Shown here: positions 1-8,339 of the stretch, piece by piece
Numbering within the stretch: position 1 is the stretch's first letter
Layout of the letters: each line of letters starts with the position of its first letter
Origin: an uncultured Eubacteriales bacterium
GTDB taxonomy: Bacteria > Bacillota > Clostridia > Monoglobales > Monoglobaceae
Direction: 5' to 3'
DNA length: 49,642 bases
Assembly: GCA_905198865.1 (NCBI GenBank)
Contig: CAJKEB010000009.1
Span: 1-49,642 of the forward strand
The notes under the pieces: generated by a model
The model's input: only the letters and a program-made list of their open reading frames with translations
What the model was told of the DNA's origin: nothing
Database searches by the model: none
Program-made: the position numbers and the translations under genes

Positions 1-15
1 CAGGTGGAGGCATAT

Positions 16-27
16 AAACTATAATTT
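16..27. repeat. MITE-like terminal repeat, right-end type
   Basis: The 12 bases AAACTATAATTT are identical to the right terminal repeat of the complete element at 38301-38437. The upstream context is also similar (catat here, cgtac there). The rest of the element would lie left of the window edge, so this is called only as a candidate end. A 12-base AT-rich match alone is weak. Confidence 0.4.
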
Positions 28-42
28 ACATCACAAAACAAG

Positions 43-67
43 GGCTGCTGCGATTAATGCAGCAGCC
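43..67 (-). terminator. Terminator after dpaAB
   Basis: A perfect 9-bp inverted repeat (GGCTGCTGC / GCAGCAGCC) with a 7-nt loop lies just past the dpaB stop. Read on the minus strand, the stem is followed by CTTGTTTTG, a moderate T-rich tail. It most likely ends the dipicolinate synthase operon. Confidence 0.7.
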
Positions 68-77
68 TTAGTTTTCT

Positions 78-713
78 TCATATGAGCAGCGGCTCAATTT
101 GTTTGCCGTTCATTGCGGAGTTTATTGCCGCTTCGGTCATGTCAAAGTTCGCAACAAGTGAGTTTTCCTTTTCTATACAGTCGTCTTGCCTAAACGGAAC
201 CATATATATGTGCTTTCTTGCTGCGAGCTTACCTATGTTTTGTGCGTTTGCGCCGAGTCCATCGTTTGTGGAAACCGCCACGACCACGGGCCTGTTGTTC
301 CTGAGATGCGACTTAACCGCCAGAGTGACCGAGGTATCGGCTATGCCGTTCGCCATTTTGGCAAGAGTATTGCCCGTGCACGGAGCAACAACCAGCACAT
401 CAAGCATTTTCTTAGGCCCAATCGGCTCGACACGCCCGATGTCAAGCATAGGAGCATTGCCTGTTATTTCTTCGAGTGTTTTTTTGAAGTCTGCCGCCTT
501 GCCGAATCTTGTATCCGTATTCGCGGCTGAAGGTGACAAAATAGGGTACACAATATGTCCTCTGTCAACCAGATTTTTAATCACGGGTATTATCCGCTTA
601 AAAGTACAAAATGAGCCTGTCACTCCGAACCCGATTCGATATTTCTTTTCGGCTGTGTCTGACTTACTCTCTGTCTTATTTATTTCACTTTCTCTTATTT
701 TCTCTTCTTTCAT
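78..713 (-). CDS. dpaB: Dipicolinate synthase subunit B
   Basis: This is the flavoprotein-like subunit of dipicolinate synthase. Together with DpaA it converts the diaminopimelate-pathway intermediate dihydroxy-tetrahydrodipicolinate to dipicolinic acid, made in the mother cell and stored in the spore core. The 211-aa protein has a charged, probably flexible N-terminus (residues 1-24). A flavoprotein-family Rossmann domain follows, with GFGVTGSFCTF at 28-38 and APCTGNTLAKMANGI at 110-124; the latter is highly characteristic of SpoVFB. The ATG is preceded by GGTGGTGA at about 9 nt. It lies 58 bp downstream of dpaA on the same strand and is followed by a terminator, so the two form a short operon. 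Its presence is strong evidence that the organism sporulates. Identity is confident; the bound cofactor is family knowledge. Confidence 0.93.
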   Translation of the reverse strand: MKEEKIRESEINKTESKSDTAEKKYRIGFGVTGSFCTFKRIIPVIKNLVDRGHIVYPILSPSAANTDTRFGKAADFKKTLEEITGNAPMLDIGRVEPIGPKKMLDVLVVAPCTGNTLAKMANGIADTSVTLAVKSHLRNNRPVVVAVSTNDGLGANAQNIGKLAARKHIYMVPFRQDDCIEKENSLVANFDMTEAAINSAMNGKQIEPLLI

Positions 714-771
714 TATTTTATTTCACCACCTTCGGAACTGAATTTCACCGCTTTAATAAAGACACATTCGC

Positions 772-1695
772 CTACACTATGCCGAGCTCTTTTAATATGT
801 TCATAATCGTATCACGAATAATATTACCCGCCGTAACCGGCGCAACCTTTCCGGGAAGCGACAAAGCCCAGATTACATTCCGTCCCAGCTTTTTCGCCGC
901 CTCAAAGTCAACACCTCCAGGCTTGCTGGACAGGTCTATTATCAGGCAATCATCTCTTAAGGCGCGGAGCATAGTGCTGTCAACCACTCTTGCCGGAACC
1001 GTATTGAATACTGCATCGTACCTCTTGGGGTTTTCGAGCGGCTGAGTCAGCATTATACCGTTATAGCCGTACGCCTTTATATAAGCCAAATCCCTGTGCT
1101 TGCGCACAGCAACCGTTGTCACTGCACCGAGACCTTTGAGCGTATTCGCCAGAACCTTGCCTACCCTGCCGTAGCCTATACAAAGACATTCGCTTGCATT
1201 AATTGTAATGGGCAGCTCATCCATCGCAATCTTTATGGCGCCCTCCGCTGTCGGTATTGCATTAAGTACAGCAAGCTCTTCTCTGTCCATATAATCAATG
1301 ATATGCATACCGTAAATTTTAGAAAGCGCCTCAAGCCTGTCGTCAACCTTTCCGGCTAGCACCAATTTTCTGTTATTGTCCGACAGCGCCCGAAACAGCT
1401 CGCCGACCCCTATCTTTTTATCAGACAGCGGTGTGTTGATAAGTTCCGCGTCAAGGATTGACGAATACGGAAGCGGCAAAACAACCACATCTGCATGCGC
1501 CACCGCTTCAACTATATTATCCGCCTTGATTATTCGCAATTCGTCAGCCTCTGAATCTTTAATTTCAAAACCTTCGTTAAATTCGTCGTCTATACCATAG
1601 ACACTTACACCGTATCCGTCTGCCGCAAAGCCCTTTATTACATTAATCTGCCTCTTGTCGCCCCCGATAAATGCAAAATTCAAATTCTCACTCAT
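772..1695 (-). CDS. dpaA: Dipicolinate synthase subunit A
   Basis: This is the NAD(P)-binding subunit of dipicolinate synthase (SpoVFA), partner of DpaB. The 307-aa product has an N-terminal domain beginning FAFIGGDKRQ (residues 7-16), typical of DpaA. A second Rossmann fold carries GYGRVG at 174-179, as in dehydrogenases related to S-adenosylhomocysteine hydrolase and D-2-hydroxyacid dehydrogenases. The ATG follows a GAGGTGTAGGA ribosome site. Unlike the Bacillus spoVF operon, neither asd nor dapG follows; the operon holds only dpaA and dpaB, as is common in Clostridia. A sigma-K-like promoter lies immediately upstream, which fits late mother-cell expression. Confidence 0.94.
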   Translation of the reverse strand: MSENLNFAFIGGDKRQINVIKGFAADGYGVSVYGIDDEFNEGFEIKDSEADELRIIKADNIVEAVAHADVVVLPLPYSSILDAELINTPLSDKKIGVGELFRALSDNNRKLVLAGKVDDRLEALSKIYGMHIIDYMDREELAVLNAIPTAEGAIKIAMDELPITINASECLCIGYGRVGKVLANTLKGLGAVTTVAVRKHRDLAYIKAYGYNGIMLTQPLENPKRYDAVFNTVPARVVDSTMLRALRDDCLIIDLSSKPGGVDFEAAKKLGRNVIWALSLPGKVAPVTAGNIIRDTIMNILKELGIV

Positions 1696-1711
1696 TTCCT
1701 ACACCTCGGTT

Positions 1712-1739
1712 TATTTTATGTGGCTTTCGCGTGATTTGT
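1712..1739 (-). promoter_or_regulatory. Sigma-K-like promoter of dpaAB
   Basis: On the minus strand, ACA (1739-1737), 16 bp, then CATAAAATA (1720-1712) matches the sigma-K pattern ACA-N16-CATANNNTA. The predicted transcript start would lie only about 10 nt before the dpaA ATG, leaving just enough room for the AGGA ribosome site. Sigma-K control of DPA synthesis is established in other spore formers. The short leader is the main weakness. Confidence 0.45.
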
Positions 1740-1843
1740 GACACAAAACACTTCGTAAAATTTATTAAACTCAAATATGCAGCTGAAAAGCAATAAGAAT
1801 ATAAGAAGTTTAACAGACATTTTGTTTTTTAATTCATAGGATA

Positions 1844-1872
1844 TTGACACAACGGCTTAACAGAGTTATATT
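1844..1872 (+). promoter_or_regulatory. Sigma-A promoter of the MATE gene
   Basis: TTGACA (1844-1849), a 17-bp spacer and TATATT (1867-1872) form a near-consensus vegetative promoter about 48 bp upstream of the MATE start codon. It probably also serves the following YeiH-type gene. Confidence 0.75.
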
Positions 1873-1919
1873 AAAAAGACATATCTATGGTAATTTAAAT
1901 TCAACAAGGAGGGTGCATA

Positions 1920-3353
1920 ATGGCAAAATCATTAACAAATGATATGACTTCGGGAAATCCCTTAAAGCATATCGTTAGATTTGCAGTACCGCTGCTTATC
2001 GGTAACGTATTTCAAGTCTTATACAACATGGTTGACACGATTATTGTCGGTCGTACAATCAGCGTCGAAGCTCTCGCCGCGGTCGGTGCGGCAGGCGCAA
2101 TAGCGTTTCTTATCGTAGGCTTTGCCCAGGGGTTTACAAACGGTCTGTCAATTATTGTCGCACAGCGTTTCGGTGCAAACGATATGGACGGCGTACGCAA
2201 AAGCGTCGCAACGGGAATAATCCTGTCCGCATTCGCCTCTGTTGTCATTACGCTGATCAGTATGCTTTCGGCGCGGACTCTTCTGGAGTTTATGAACACG
2301 CCGGACAATATAATTAACGATTCCTATAGCTATATCATCGTAATATACGGCGGCATAACATTCCAGCTATTCTATAATTACATTTCCAGCGTAATCCGTG
2401 CGCTCGGCGACAGCAAAACTCCGCTGTACTTTCTGCTGATTGCGTCTGTGCTGAATATTATTCTTGACCTTGTGTTTATCATTATATTCAACATGGGCGT
2501 AGCAGGTGCCGGTTTTGCAACCATAATTGCCCAGGCATTGTCGGGACTGCTTTGCCTCATATATGTTGCAAAAAAGTTCCCCCAGTTGTATCTTAAAAAA
2601 TCCGACTTCAAGTGGAATTCGCAGTTTTCGCTCAAGCATCTCGGGCTTGCTCTGCCTATGGCTTTTCAGATGTCAGTCACAGCAATAGGCGTAATGGTTG
2701 TTCAGGCTGTTCTTAACTCGTTCGGTTCAACCGTTATTGCAGGATATACGGCTGCAAACAAAATTGAACAGTTAATCTCTCAGCCGCAGATTTCGTTCGG
2801 AGTTACTATGGCAACCTTTGTCGGTCAGAACTATGGCGCAATGCGTGATGACAGAATTCGTGAAGGAGTCAGAAAATGTTCATGGCTTGTACTCGGCTTT
2901 ACTGCCGTTATCGTTGCCGCGGTACTCATTTTCTCAAAACCGATTGCCTTGATTTTCCTGGACTCAAACACAGACCCTAATCTTGCCGAAAACGTGATAT
3001 ACTACACAAGGACATACTTTAAGGTTGCTGCTGTATTCTACTTCGCGCTTGCACTGCTGTTTGTATACAGGAACAGTCTTCAGGGAATGGGTCATTCGGG
3101 TGTGGTACTCTGCGGCAGCGCGGTTGAGCTTGTTGCAAGAATTATCTTATCGCTTTTGCTCGCAAACATTCTTACCAAGGTATACGGCGAATTCTTCGGG
3201 TATCTGGGCGTATGCGCCTCAGGTCCCATTGCATGGTTGTCTGCCTGCATCTTGTTTATGACATCATACTTTATTAATGTCAAAAAGCTGCCGGACATAT
3301 TCAAAAGGCAAAGAGAGTTCAGAGAGCTTGATAATAAATCCGCTTATGAATAA
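1920..3353 (+). CDS. MATE family efflux transporter
   Basis: This is a multidrug and toxic-compound extrusion family membrane antiporter, predicted to export organic cations or drugs in exchange for Na+ or H+. The 477-aa protein has about 12 hydrophobic segments in two similar halves. The first half begins with the typical NPLKHIVRFAVPLLIGNVFQ and NMVDTIIVGR motif. The second half has the counterpart KHLGLALPMAFQMS and the segment SFGSTVIAGYTAANKIEQL. Length is normal for the family. The ATG follows AAGGAGGGTG. The YeiH-type gene starts 52 bp downstream on the same strand. The substrate cannot be inferred. Confidence 0.93.
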   Translation: MAKSLTNDMTSGNPLKHIVRFAVPLLIGNVFQVLYNMVDTIIVGRTISVEALAAVGAAGAIAFLIVGFAQGFTNGLSIIVAQRFGANDMDGVRKSVATGIILSAFASVVITLISMLSARTLLEFMNTPDNIINDSYSYIIVIYGGITFQLFYNYISSVIRALGDSKTPLYFLLIASVLNIILDLVFIIIFNMGVAGAGFATIIAQALSGLLCLIYVAKKFPQLYLKKSDFKWNSQFSLKHLGLALPMAFQMSVTAIGVMVVQAVLNSFGSTVIAGYTAANKIEQLISQPQISFGVTMATFVGQNYGAMRDDRIREGVRKCSWLVLGFTAVIVAAVLIFSKPIALIFLDSNTDPNLAENVIYYTRTYFKVAAVFYFALALLFVYRNSLQGMGHSGVVLCGSAVELVARIILSLLLANILTKVYGEFFGYLGVCASGPIAWLSACILFMTSYFINVKKLPDIFKRQREFRELDNKSAYE

Positions 3354-3404
3354 AAATTATATCATATAAAACATACTATAAAAAATTAATATCAGGGGGG
3401 CAAA

Positions 3405-4442
3405 ATGAACTTTATCAAAAATAATTATCTTGGAATACTTACGTGTCTTGCCATAGCGGTCCCGTCATACATTTTAGGCTTATATCTGCCGCTTATAGGG
3501 GGTCCGGTATTCGGCATAATTATAGGTATGATAGTGACTTTTTTCATCAAGGATAAGACAAAGGTGCAGCCGGGAATAACCTTCACATCAAAGAAAATCC
3601 TGCAATACGCAGTTATACTTCTGGGCTTCGGCATGAACCTCAGCAGTATTCTGAAAACCGGCGCAGAGTCGCTTCCTATTATAGTTTCTACGATTGCAAC
3701 ATCGCTGATTGTGTCGTTCTTGCTGTATAAGGCAATGAAGATGCAGCCAAAAATAGCTACGCTTATCGGCGTAGGCTCATCAATCTGCGGTGGTTCGGCT
3801 ATTGCTGCAACCGCTCCCGTTATCGGCGCTGATGACGAAGAAATAGCACAGTCGATTTCTGTCATATTTTTATTTAATATCCTTGCTGCACTTATATTCC
3901 CGACGCTCGGCTCGGTGCTTGGACTGTCGGATTACGGCTTCGGGCTGTTCGCCGGAACCGCTGTCAACGATACCTCGTCTGTTACTGCCGCTGCAAGCGC
4001 ATGGGACGGAATTCACGGCAGCAATACTCTTGACACTGCAACAATAGTAAAGCTCACGCGTACACTCGCAATTATTCCGATAACGCTGGTTTTGGCTCTG
4101 TGGCGAACTAAGAAGGAAAGAACAAGCGGCGGCGCAAAGGTCAGCATCAAAAAGATATTTCCTTTCTTCATTATCTATTTTGTGCTGGCTTCGGTTATTA
4201 CGACAGTGTTTTATGCACTGTTTCCGACGGGAACAATACACGAACTCGGCAACTCGGCTTTCGGCTTTCTTAAAACCTTAAGTAAATTCTTCATTGTGAT
4301 GGCAATGTCAGCAATCGGACTTAATACAAATATAGTAAAGCTTGTTAAGTCCGGCGGAAAGCCTATCTTTCTCGGTTTTTGCTGCTGGATTGCGATAAGC
4401 GCAGTCAGTCTGGTAATGCAGCATTTTCTTGGAATATTTTAA
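3405..4442 (+). CDS. YeiH-family (UPF0324) putative sulfate exporter
   Basis: This 345-aa integral membrane protein of the YeiH/UPF0324 family has about 10 hydrophobic segments. Family hallmarks include the stretch LLGFGMNLSSIL, the glycine-rich GVGSSICGGSAIAATAPVI, GLFAGTAVNDTSSVTAAA, and a C-terminal IGLNTNIVKLVKSGGKPIFLG. Members are annotated as putative sulfate or sulfite exporters, often on thin evidence, so the substrate is uncertain. The gene has a GGGGGG ribosome site, probably shares the MATE promoter, and is followed by a strong terminator. Confidence 0.88.
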   Translation: MNFIKNNYLGILTCLAIAVPSYILGLYLPLIGGPVFGIIIGMIVTFFIKDKTKVQPGITFTSKKILQYAVILLGFGMNLSSILKTGAESLPIIVSTIATSLIVSFLLYKAMKMQPKIATLIGVGSSICGGSAIAATAPVIGADDEEIAQSISVIFLFNILAALIFPTLGSVLGLSDYGFGLFAGTAVNDTSSVTAAASAWDGIHGSNTLDTATIVKLTRTLAIIPITLVLALWRTKKERTSGGAKVSIKKIFPFFIIYFVLASVITTVFYALFPTGTIHELGNSAFGFLKTLSKFFIVMAMSAIGLNTNIVKLVKSGGKPIFLGFCCWIAISAVSLVMQHFLGIF

Positions 4443-4450
4443 AACAAAAC

Positions 4451-4488
4451 AATGACTGCTGCGATACTCACCGCAGCAGTCATTTTAG
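4451..4488 (+). terminator. Terminator after the YeiH-type gene
   Basis: A perfect 13-bp stem (AATGACTGCTGCG at 4451-4463, CGCAGCAGTCATT at 4472-4484) with an 8-nt loop is followed by TTAGGTG. It begins 9 bp after the stop codon. The stem is strong, the T tract short. Confidence 0.8.
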
Positions 4489-4612
4489 GTGTGTTATTGA
4501 CCTTAGTTACTACAGCGCAAACGCATAGTCACAGCATACGCGATTAAAAATCGCGGTCACAAGTGTCCAAGATTCTGTTTAAATCCAATGAAAATGCTAT
4601 ATATTCATATAA

Positions 4613-4675
4613 TCGACCGATTTTGGCTCATATTCGACCGATTTTGGTTCAAATCCGACCGATTTTCAGACAAAG
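4613..4675. repeat. Three tandem 21-bp repeats
   Basis: Three units start at 4613, 4634 and 4655, each 21 bp long. They share the core CGACCGATTTT; units 1 and 2 agree at 18 of 21 positions and unit 3 diverges in its second half. A 21-bp period equals two turns of B-DNA, so the cores fall on the same face of the helix. They lie between a terminator and the ylbJ-like gene. No protein is encoded here. Function is unknown; a binding array for a regulator is one option. Confidence 0.75.
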
Positions 4676-4763
4676 TAAAGTAAATTAAATAAAACAACAG
4701 CAAAGTAAAGTAACCTCTCGCCCGATTTTTAAGTCGGGCGGTTTGTTTGTTGCCGCTGTTGTT
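4671..4763. other. Nested inverted repeats in the 415-bp gap before ylbJ
   Basis: The direct repeat CAAAGTAAAGTAA occurs at 4671-4683 and 4701-4713. An inner hairpin CGCCCGA (4719-4725) / TCGGGCG (4734-4740) sits inside a wider inverted repeat AACAACAGC (4693-4701) / GCTGTTGTT (4755-4763). Transcribed, the region could fold into a two-level structure of about 70 nt followed by TGTCTTAT. It could be a second terminator, a small RNA or an insertion relic. The rest of 4489-4857 holds no convincing gene, and I found no clear promoter for the next gene. Confidence 0.5.
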
Positions 4764-4857
4764 GTCTTATATTAATTAAAATATTTATCTTACAAACTCA
4801 GCGGTCAATCATACTCATATAAAATCCCGAATAATAATATAACGGCGGTGATTTTTT

Positions 4858-5982
4858 ATGAGAGGTTTAAAGATATTGGCGCTGGGCTTGGCAGGCTATA
4901 TAACAATTTGTCTGGCTGCCATGCCGGAGGTGTGTATTTCGGCGGTAAAGGGCGCGCTTGTTCTCTGCGGCACAGCGGTAATCCCGACATTGTTTCCGTT
5001 CTTTGTGTGCAGCTCGCTGTTTGTATCTCTGGGGCTTGCCGGGTATGCGTCAAAGTATCTCGGCGGAATAATGAAGCCGTTGTTCCGTACAGACGGCGCA
5101 GGGGCGGTGGCAGTCGTACTCGGCGTTATCAGTGGTTATCCGGTCGGTGCGAAGTGCGCGGCGGACTTGTACAGACAGAATAAGCTGAGCAAGCCGGAGG
5201 CGGAGCGGCTGCTTGCGTTCTGCAACAATTCAGGTCCGATGTTCATAATGGGAACAGTTGGCATAGCAATGTATCACAGTATGCGCATAGGCGTGCTTCT
5301 GTATGTGATACATATCATCTCGTCGCTGCTTACCGGGATAGTTTACGCACGTATTCACAAAGGCCGGGTCGGTGTATCACATTGTGCTGCCAAGCCCGGT
5401 GAAAGCACAGATGATGAAAATGTATTCGAGGCAGTCGGCAATGCGATAGGCGGAAGCGTAAGCACAATACTCAAGGTTTGCGGATTTGTTGTGTTTTTTG
5501 CAGTTGTCGGAGCAACTCTGCCGCGCTTTACGGGCAGTGAATTTGTTTATGCTTTTCTTGAAATAACAGGCGGAATAAACGCCCTGACCGCGCTTAGCTT
5601 TGACCCTGCGCTTAAGCTGTCGTTCGTCTCGATGTTTCTGGCTCTGTCCGGTGTGTCGGTGCTTTTGCAGGTCGGCGCTGTTATATCTGAGTACGGCATC
5701 AGTATCCGCCCATATGTTGTGGGTAAGATTTTGCAGTCTTCTCTGGCGTTTGTGCTGATGTATATAATTCTTCTTGTATTGAAATACAAAGACTGCTTAA
5801 ACCGGCTTTTCGGCGGCGAGACGGGCGTTTTTGCTTTGGCGTCTGCGGATATGAACGGTGCGGATGCGGCGCTGTGGAATTTGTCCGGTGCTATTGAGGT
5901 CTGCGGATTATGTGCGGCGATTATTTTCGCGGCGGTGATTTTGTGCCGTATGATCGGCTTAAAAAAACAGAAACTTAAATAA
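4858..5982 (+). CDS. ylbJ: YlbJ-like sporulation integral membrane protein
   Basis: This 374-aa membrane protein resembles the sporulation protein YlbJ of the nucleoside-recognition (Gate) domain family. In Bacillus YlbJ is under sigma-E control and needed for normal spore cortex formation. Visible features are about 8-9 hydrophobic segments, CGTAVIPTLFPFFVCSSLFV at about 37-56, the conserved GVISGYPVGAKCAADLY at about 89-105, and LLAFCNNSGPMFIMGTVG at about 118-135. These Gate signatures are strong. The ATG is preceded by GGCGGTGA. The gene stands alone, with 415 bp of repeat-rich DNA upstream and rnhA downstream under its own promoter. The exact function in Clostridia is less certain than the family assignment. 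Confidence 0.82.
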   Translation: MRGLKILALGLAGYITICLAAMPEVCISAVKGALVLCGTAVIPTLFPFFVCSSLFVSLGLAGYASKYLGGIMKPLFRTDGAGAVAVVLGVISGYPVGAKCAADLYRQNKLSKPEAERLLAFCNNSGPMFIMGTVGIAMYHSMRIGVLLYVIHIISSLLTGIVYARIHKGRVGVSHCAAKPGESTDDENVFEAVGNAIGGSVSTILKVCGFVVFFAVVGATLPRFTGSEFVYAFLEITGGINALTALSFDPALKLSFVSMFLALSGVSVLLQVGAVISEYGISIRPYVVGKILQSSLAFVLMYIILLVLKYKDCLNRLFGGETGVFALASADMNGADAALWNLSGAIEVCGLCAAIIFAAVILCRMIGLKKQKLK

Positions 5983-6070
5983 TTTTTGATAAAGAGGCAG
6001 ATAATAGCAGTAAATTAATATATAAAAGGTGTAAATCAGTGTAAAATTTTGTAAAATTTGAAAAAAGTGC

Positions 6071-6099
6071 TTTTCATTATAAAAAGCTTGTGGTATAAT
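6071..6099 (+). promoter_or_regulatory. Sigma-A promoter of rnhA
   Basis: TTTTCA (6071-6076), a 17-bp spacer and TATAAT (6094-6099) with an upstream TG (extended -10) form a good vegetative promoter 35 bp before the rnhA ATG. The preceding AAAAAAGTGCTTT is also found upstream of the mgsA promoter at about 28700. Confidence 0.75.
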
Positions 6100-6133
6100 A
6101 ACCTATGGCTTAAATGAATTTGTGAGGTGTATT

Positions 6134-6601
6134 ATGCCTGAACCGAAAGAATCAAACCAACCGAAACATGTACAAATTTACACTGACGGAGCTTGCAGCG
6201 GCAATCCCGGTCCCGGCGGATACGGGACTATCCTGCGCTACGGAGAGTTTGAGAAGAAAATCAGCGGCGGCGAGGCGAGTACCACAAACAACCGCATGGA
6301 GCTTACGGCGGTTATTGCTGGACTCAGCGCGCTTAATCAGCGGTGCAGGGTTGACTTGTACAGCGATTCAAAGTATTTTATCGACGCTGTGGAAAAGGGC
6401 TGGGCGAAGAAGTGGCGGTCAAATGGCTGGATGCGTACTAAAAAGGACAAGGCGCTTAACCCTGACCTTTGGGAACAAATCCTTGAGCTTCTGGACAAGC
6501 ATGACGTAACGCTTCACTGGGTAAAGGGTCATAACGGTCATCCCGAAAATGAGGAATGTGACCGTATGGCGGTTGAACAGTCCAAGAGGTTCAAATTATA
6601 A
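6134..6601 (+). CDS. rnhA: Ribonuclease HI
   Basis: The enzyme cleaves the RNA strand of RNA:DNA hybrids and removes R-loops and primers. The 155-aa protein shows all four DEDD metal ligands: Asp in IYTDGACSGNPGPGGYG, Glu in NNRMELTAV, Asp in LYSDSKYF and the C-terminal Asp in NEECDRMAVEQ. The handle segment KGWAKKWRSNGWMRTKKDKA and the flexible-loop His in HWVKGHNGHPEN are also present. I start it at the ATG at 6134, because TGAGGTG (6122-6128) is the ribosome site; an in-frame GTG at 6122 lies within that site. A dedicated promoter is upstream, and the sulfur operon starts about 100 bp downstream. Confidence 0.95.
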   Translation: MPEPKESNQPKHVQIYTDGACSGNPGPGGYGTILRYGEFEKKISGGEASTTNNRMELTAVIAGLSALNQRCRVDLYSDSKYFIDAVEKGWAKKWRSNGWMRTKKDKALNPDLWEQILELLDKHDVTLHWVKGHNGHPENEECDRMAVEQSKRFKL

Positions 6602-6700
6602 TAATATACACATATTTTCATAAGGGCTGAAAATTTACGAGGATCTACTTTTCATAGATTACGCGTATTTAAGTATTTAGGAGAAAGGTAGGAATGCATA

Positions 6701-7876
6701 ATGAGAATTTATGTAGACAATGCTGCAACCACCAAGCCTGACGAGCGGGTGGTCAAGGAGATGCTTCCGTATTATACGGAGTATTTCGGAAATCCTTCGA
6801 GTATCTATGCCGAGGGCGCAGCGGCAAAGCGTGCAGTAGAGACCGCGCGTGAGAAGGTGGCAACGGCGATTGGCGCCGAGCCGAGAGAGATTTATTTTAC
6901 AGGAAGCGGAACTGAAGCCGACAACTGGGCTTTGCGCAGCGTTGCAAAGGCGTATGCGGGCAAGGGCAAGCATATCATCACAAGCGCAGTTGAGCATCAT
7001 GCGGTGCTTCATACCTGTCAGGAACTCGAAAAGGACGGATTCAGAGTAACTTATCTTCCGGTTGACGAGTACGGCAGAGTATCGGCAGATGAGCTTGAAA
7101 AGGCGATTGATGATGAAACTATATTGGTTTCTATCATGTTTGCCAACAACGAAATCGGTACGATTATGCCGATTAAGCAAATTGGTGAAGTCTGCAAAAA
7201 GCACGGCGTTATCTTCCATACGGACGCAGTTCAGGCAATCGGAATGGTTGATATTGACGTGAACGAGCTGAATATAGACATGCTGTCGCTTACCGCGCAC
7301 AAGTTCCACGGACCCAAGGGCGTGGGTGCGCTTTATGCGAGAAAGGGCATTAACCTGAAATCCTTCATTACCGGCGGAGCGCAGGAGCGAGGCAAGCGCG
7401 CAGCTACCGAGAACGTTGCGGGAATCGTCGGAATGGGCAAGGCAATAGAGCTGGCAACCGAAAACATCCCTGAGAAGCAGAAGAAGCTGACTGAGCTCAG
7501 AGATTATTATATAAAAAAGGTTTTGGATACAATTCCGTATTCAAGACTTAACGGACACCCGACCGAGAGACTTGCGGGAAATTCGAATATCAGCTTTCAA
7601 TTTATCGAGGGCGAGGGTATGCTGCTCCGCCTTGATATGAAAGGAATTGCGGCGTCAAGCGGAAGCGCCTGCACCTCAGGCTCGCTCGACCCGTCACATG
7701 TGCTTCTGGCAATCGGTCTTAAGCATGAGGAGGCTCACGGCTCGCTCAGAGTGACGTTCGATGAGTCAAACACCAAGGAACAGGTCGATTATATCGTTGA
7801 TTCCTTAAAGGATATAGTTGAATTGTTAAGAAGTATGTCACCGCTTTATGAGGACTTTGTAAAGGGTAAAAAATAG
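6701..7876 (+). CDS. iscS: Cysteine desulfurase (IscS/NifS type)
   Basis: This PLP enzyme removes sulfur from L-cysteine and passes it as a persulfide to the Fe-S scaffold and to tRNA thiolation. In the 391-aa protein, the PLP lysine is K201 in SLTAHKFHGPKG, the cofactor-stacking histidine lies in AVEHHAVL (99-100), and the persulfide cysteine is C324 in GSACTSGSLDPSHVL. This loop pattern is class I (IscS/NifS), not SufS. The ATG follows AGGAGAAAGGTAGG. It is the first gene of an operon with the scaffold gene (11 bp downstream) and mnmA, which links the sulfur donor to both Fe-S assembly and s2U34 synthesis. No iscR-type regulator is visible upstream. Confidence 0.94.
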   Translation: MRIYVDNAATTKPDERVVKEMLPYYTEYFGNPSSIYAEGAAAKRAVETAREKVATAIGAEPREIYFTGSGTEADNWALRSVAKAYAGKGKHIITSAVEHHAVLHTCQELEKDGFRVTYLPVDEYGRVSADELEKAIDDETILVSIMFANNEIGTIMPIKQIGEVCKKHGVIFHTDAVQAIGMVDIDVNELNIDMLSLTAHKFHGPKGVGALYARKGINLKSFITGGAQERGKRAATENVAGIVGMGKAIELATENIPEKQKKLTELRDYYIKKVLDTIPYSRLNGHPTERLAGNSNISFQFIEGEGMLLRLDMKGIAASSGSACTSGSLDPSHVLLAIGLKHEEAHGSLRVTFDESNTKEQVDYIVDSLKDIVELLRSMSPLYEDFVKGKK

Positions 7877-7887
7877 GAGGAATATAT

Positions 7888-8337
7888 ATGTACAGCGAAA
7901 AAGTAATGGATCATTTTTCAAATCCGCGCAATGTGGGTGAAATTGAGGATGCAAACGCAGTGGGTCAGGTTGGAAACCCCCAGTGCGGTGATATTATGAA
8001 GATATACATGAAGATTAACGATGAAACGAAGGTTATCGAGGACGTAAAGTTCAAGACCTTCGGCTGCGGCGCGGCAATCGCCACGTCCAGCATGGCAACG
8101 GAGCTTGTAAAGGGCAAAACGATAGACGAGGCGCTTAAGCTCACAAATCAGGCGGTTGCAGAGGCGCTTGACGGACTTCCGCCGATTAAGATGCACTGCT
8201 CAAACTTAGCCGAGGAAGCCGTTCACGAGGCTTTAGCGAACTACTATGAGAGCCACGGCATGGACGCTTCTGAAATTCGTAAGTGTACAGGCTGCTGCTC
8301 ATCATGCGGAATTGAGCATATGCCCTTTGAGGGTTAA
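7888..8337 (+). CDS. iscU: Fe-S cluster scaffold, IscU/NifU N-terminal type
   Basis: This protein accepts sulfur from the upstream desulfurase and iron to build a transient Fe-S cluster. The 149-aa protein has the three scaffold cysteines C33 (GNPQCGD), C60 (FKTFGCGAAIA) and C104 (MHCSNLAEEA), close to the usual IscU spacing. It carries an extra C-terminal cysteine-rich tail, CTGCCSSCG at 133-141, seen in clostridial NifU-like scaffolds and absent from E. coli IscU. The tail might bind metal or a second cluster, which is inference. AGGAGG lies 7 nt before the ATG, and mnmA begins 2 nt after the stop, suggesting tight coupling. Confidence 0.93.
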   Translation: MYSEKVMDHFSNPRNVGEIEDANAVGQVGNPQCGDIMKIYMKINDETKVIEDVKFKTFGCGAAIATSSMATELVKGKTIDEALKLTNQAVAEALDGLPPIKMHCSNLAEEAVHEALANYYESHGMDASEIRKCTGCCSSCGIEHMPFEG

Positions 8338-8339
8338 TC

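Noticed and set aside
82..741. 219-codon open frame opposite dpaB
   Set aside because: It is the antisense shadow of dpaB, which has clear family motifs and a ribosome site.
4613..4675. Short CRISPR array
   Set aside because: Units are contiguous at 21 bp with no spacers and no cas genes; it is a tandem repeat.
4776..4857. Sigma-E promoter for the ylbJ-like gene
   Set aside because: CATACT and CATATAAA occur, but no -35 at suitable spacing was found.
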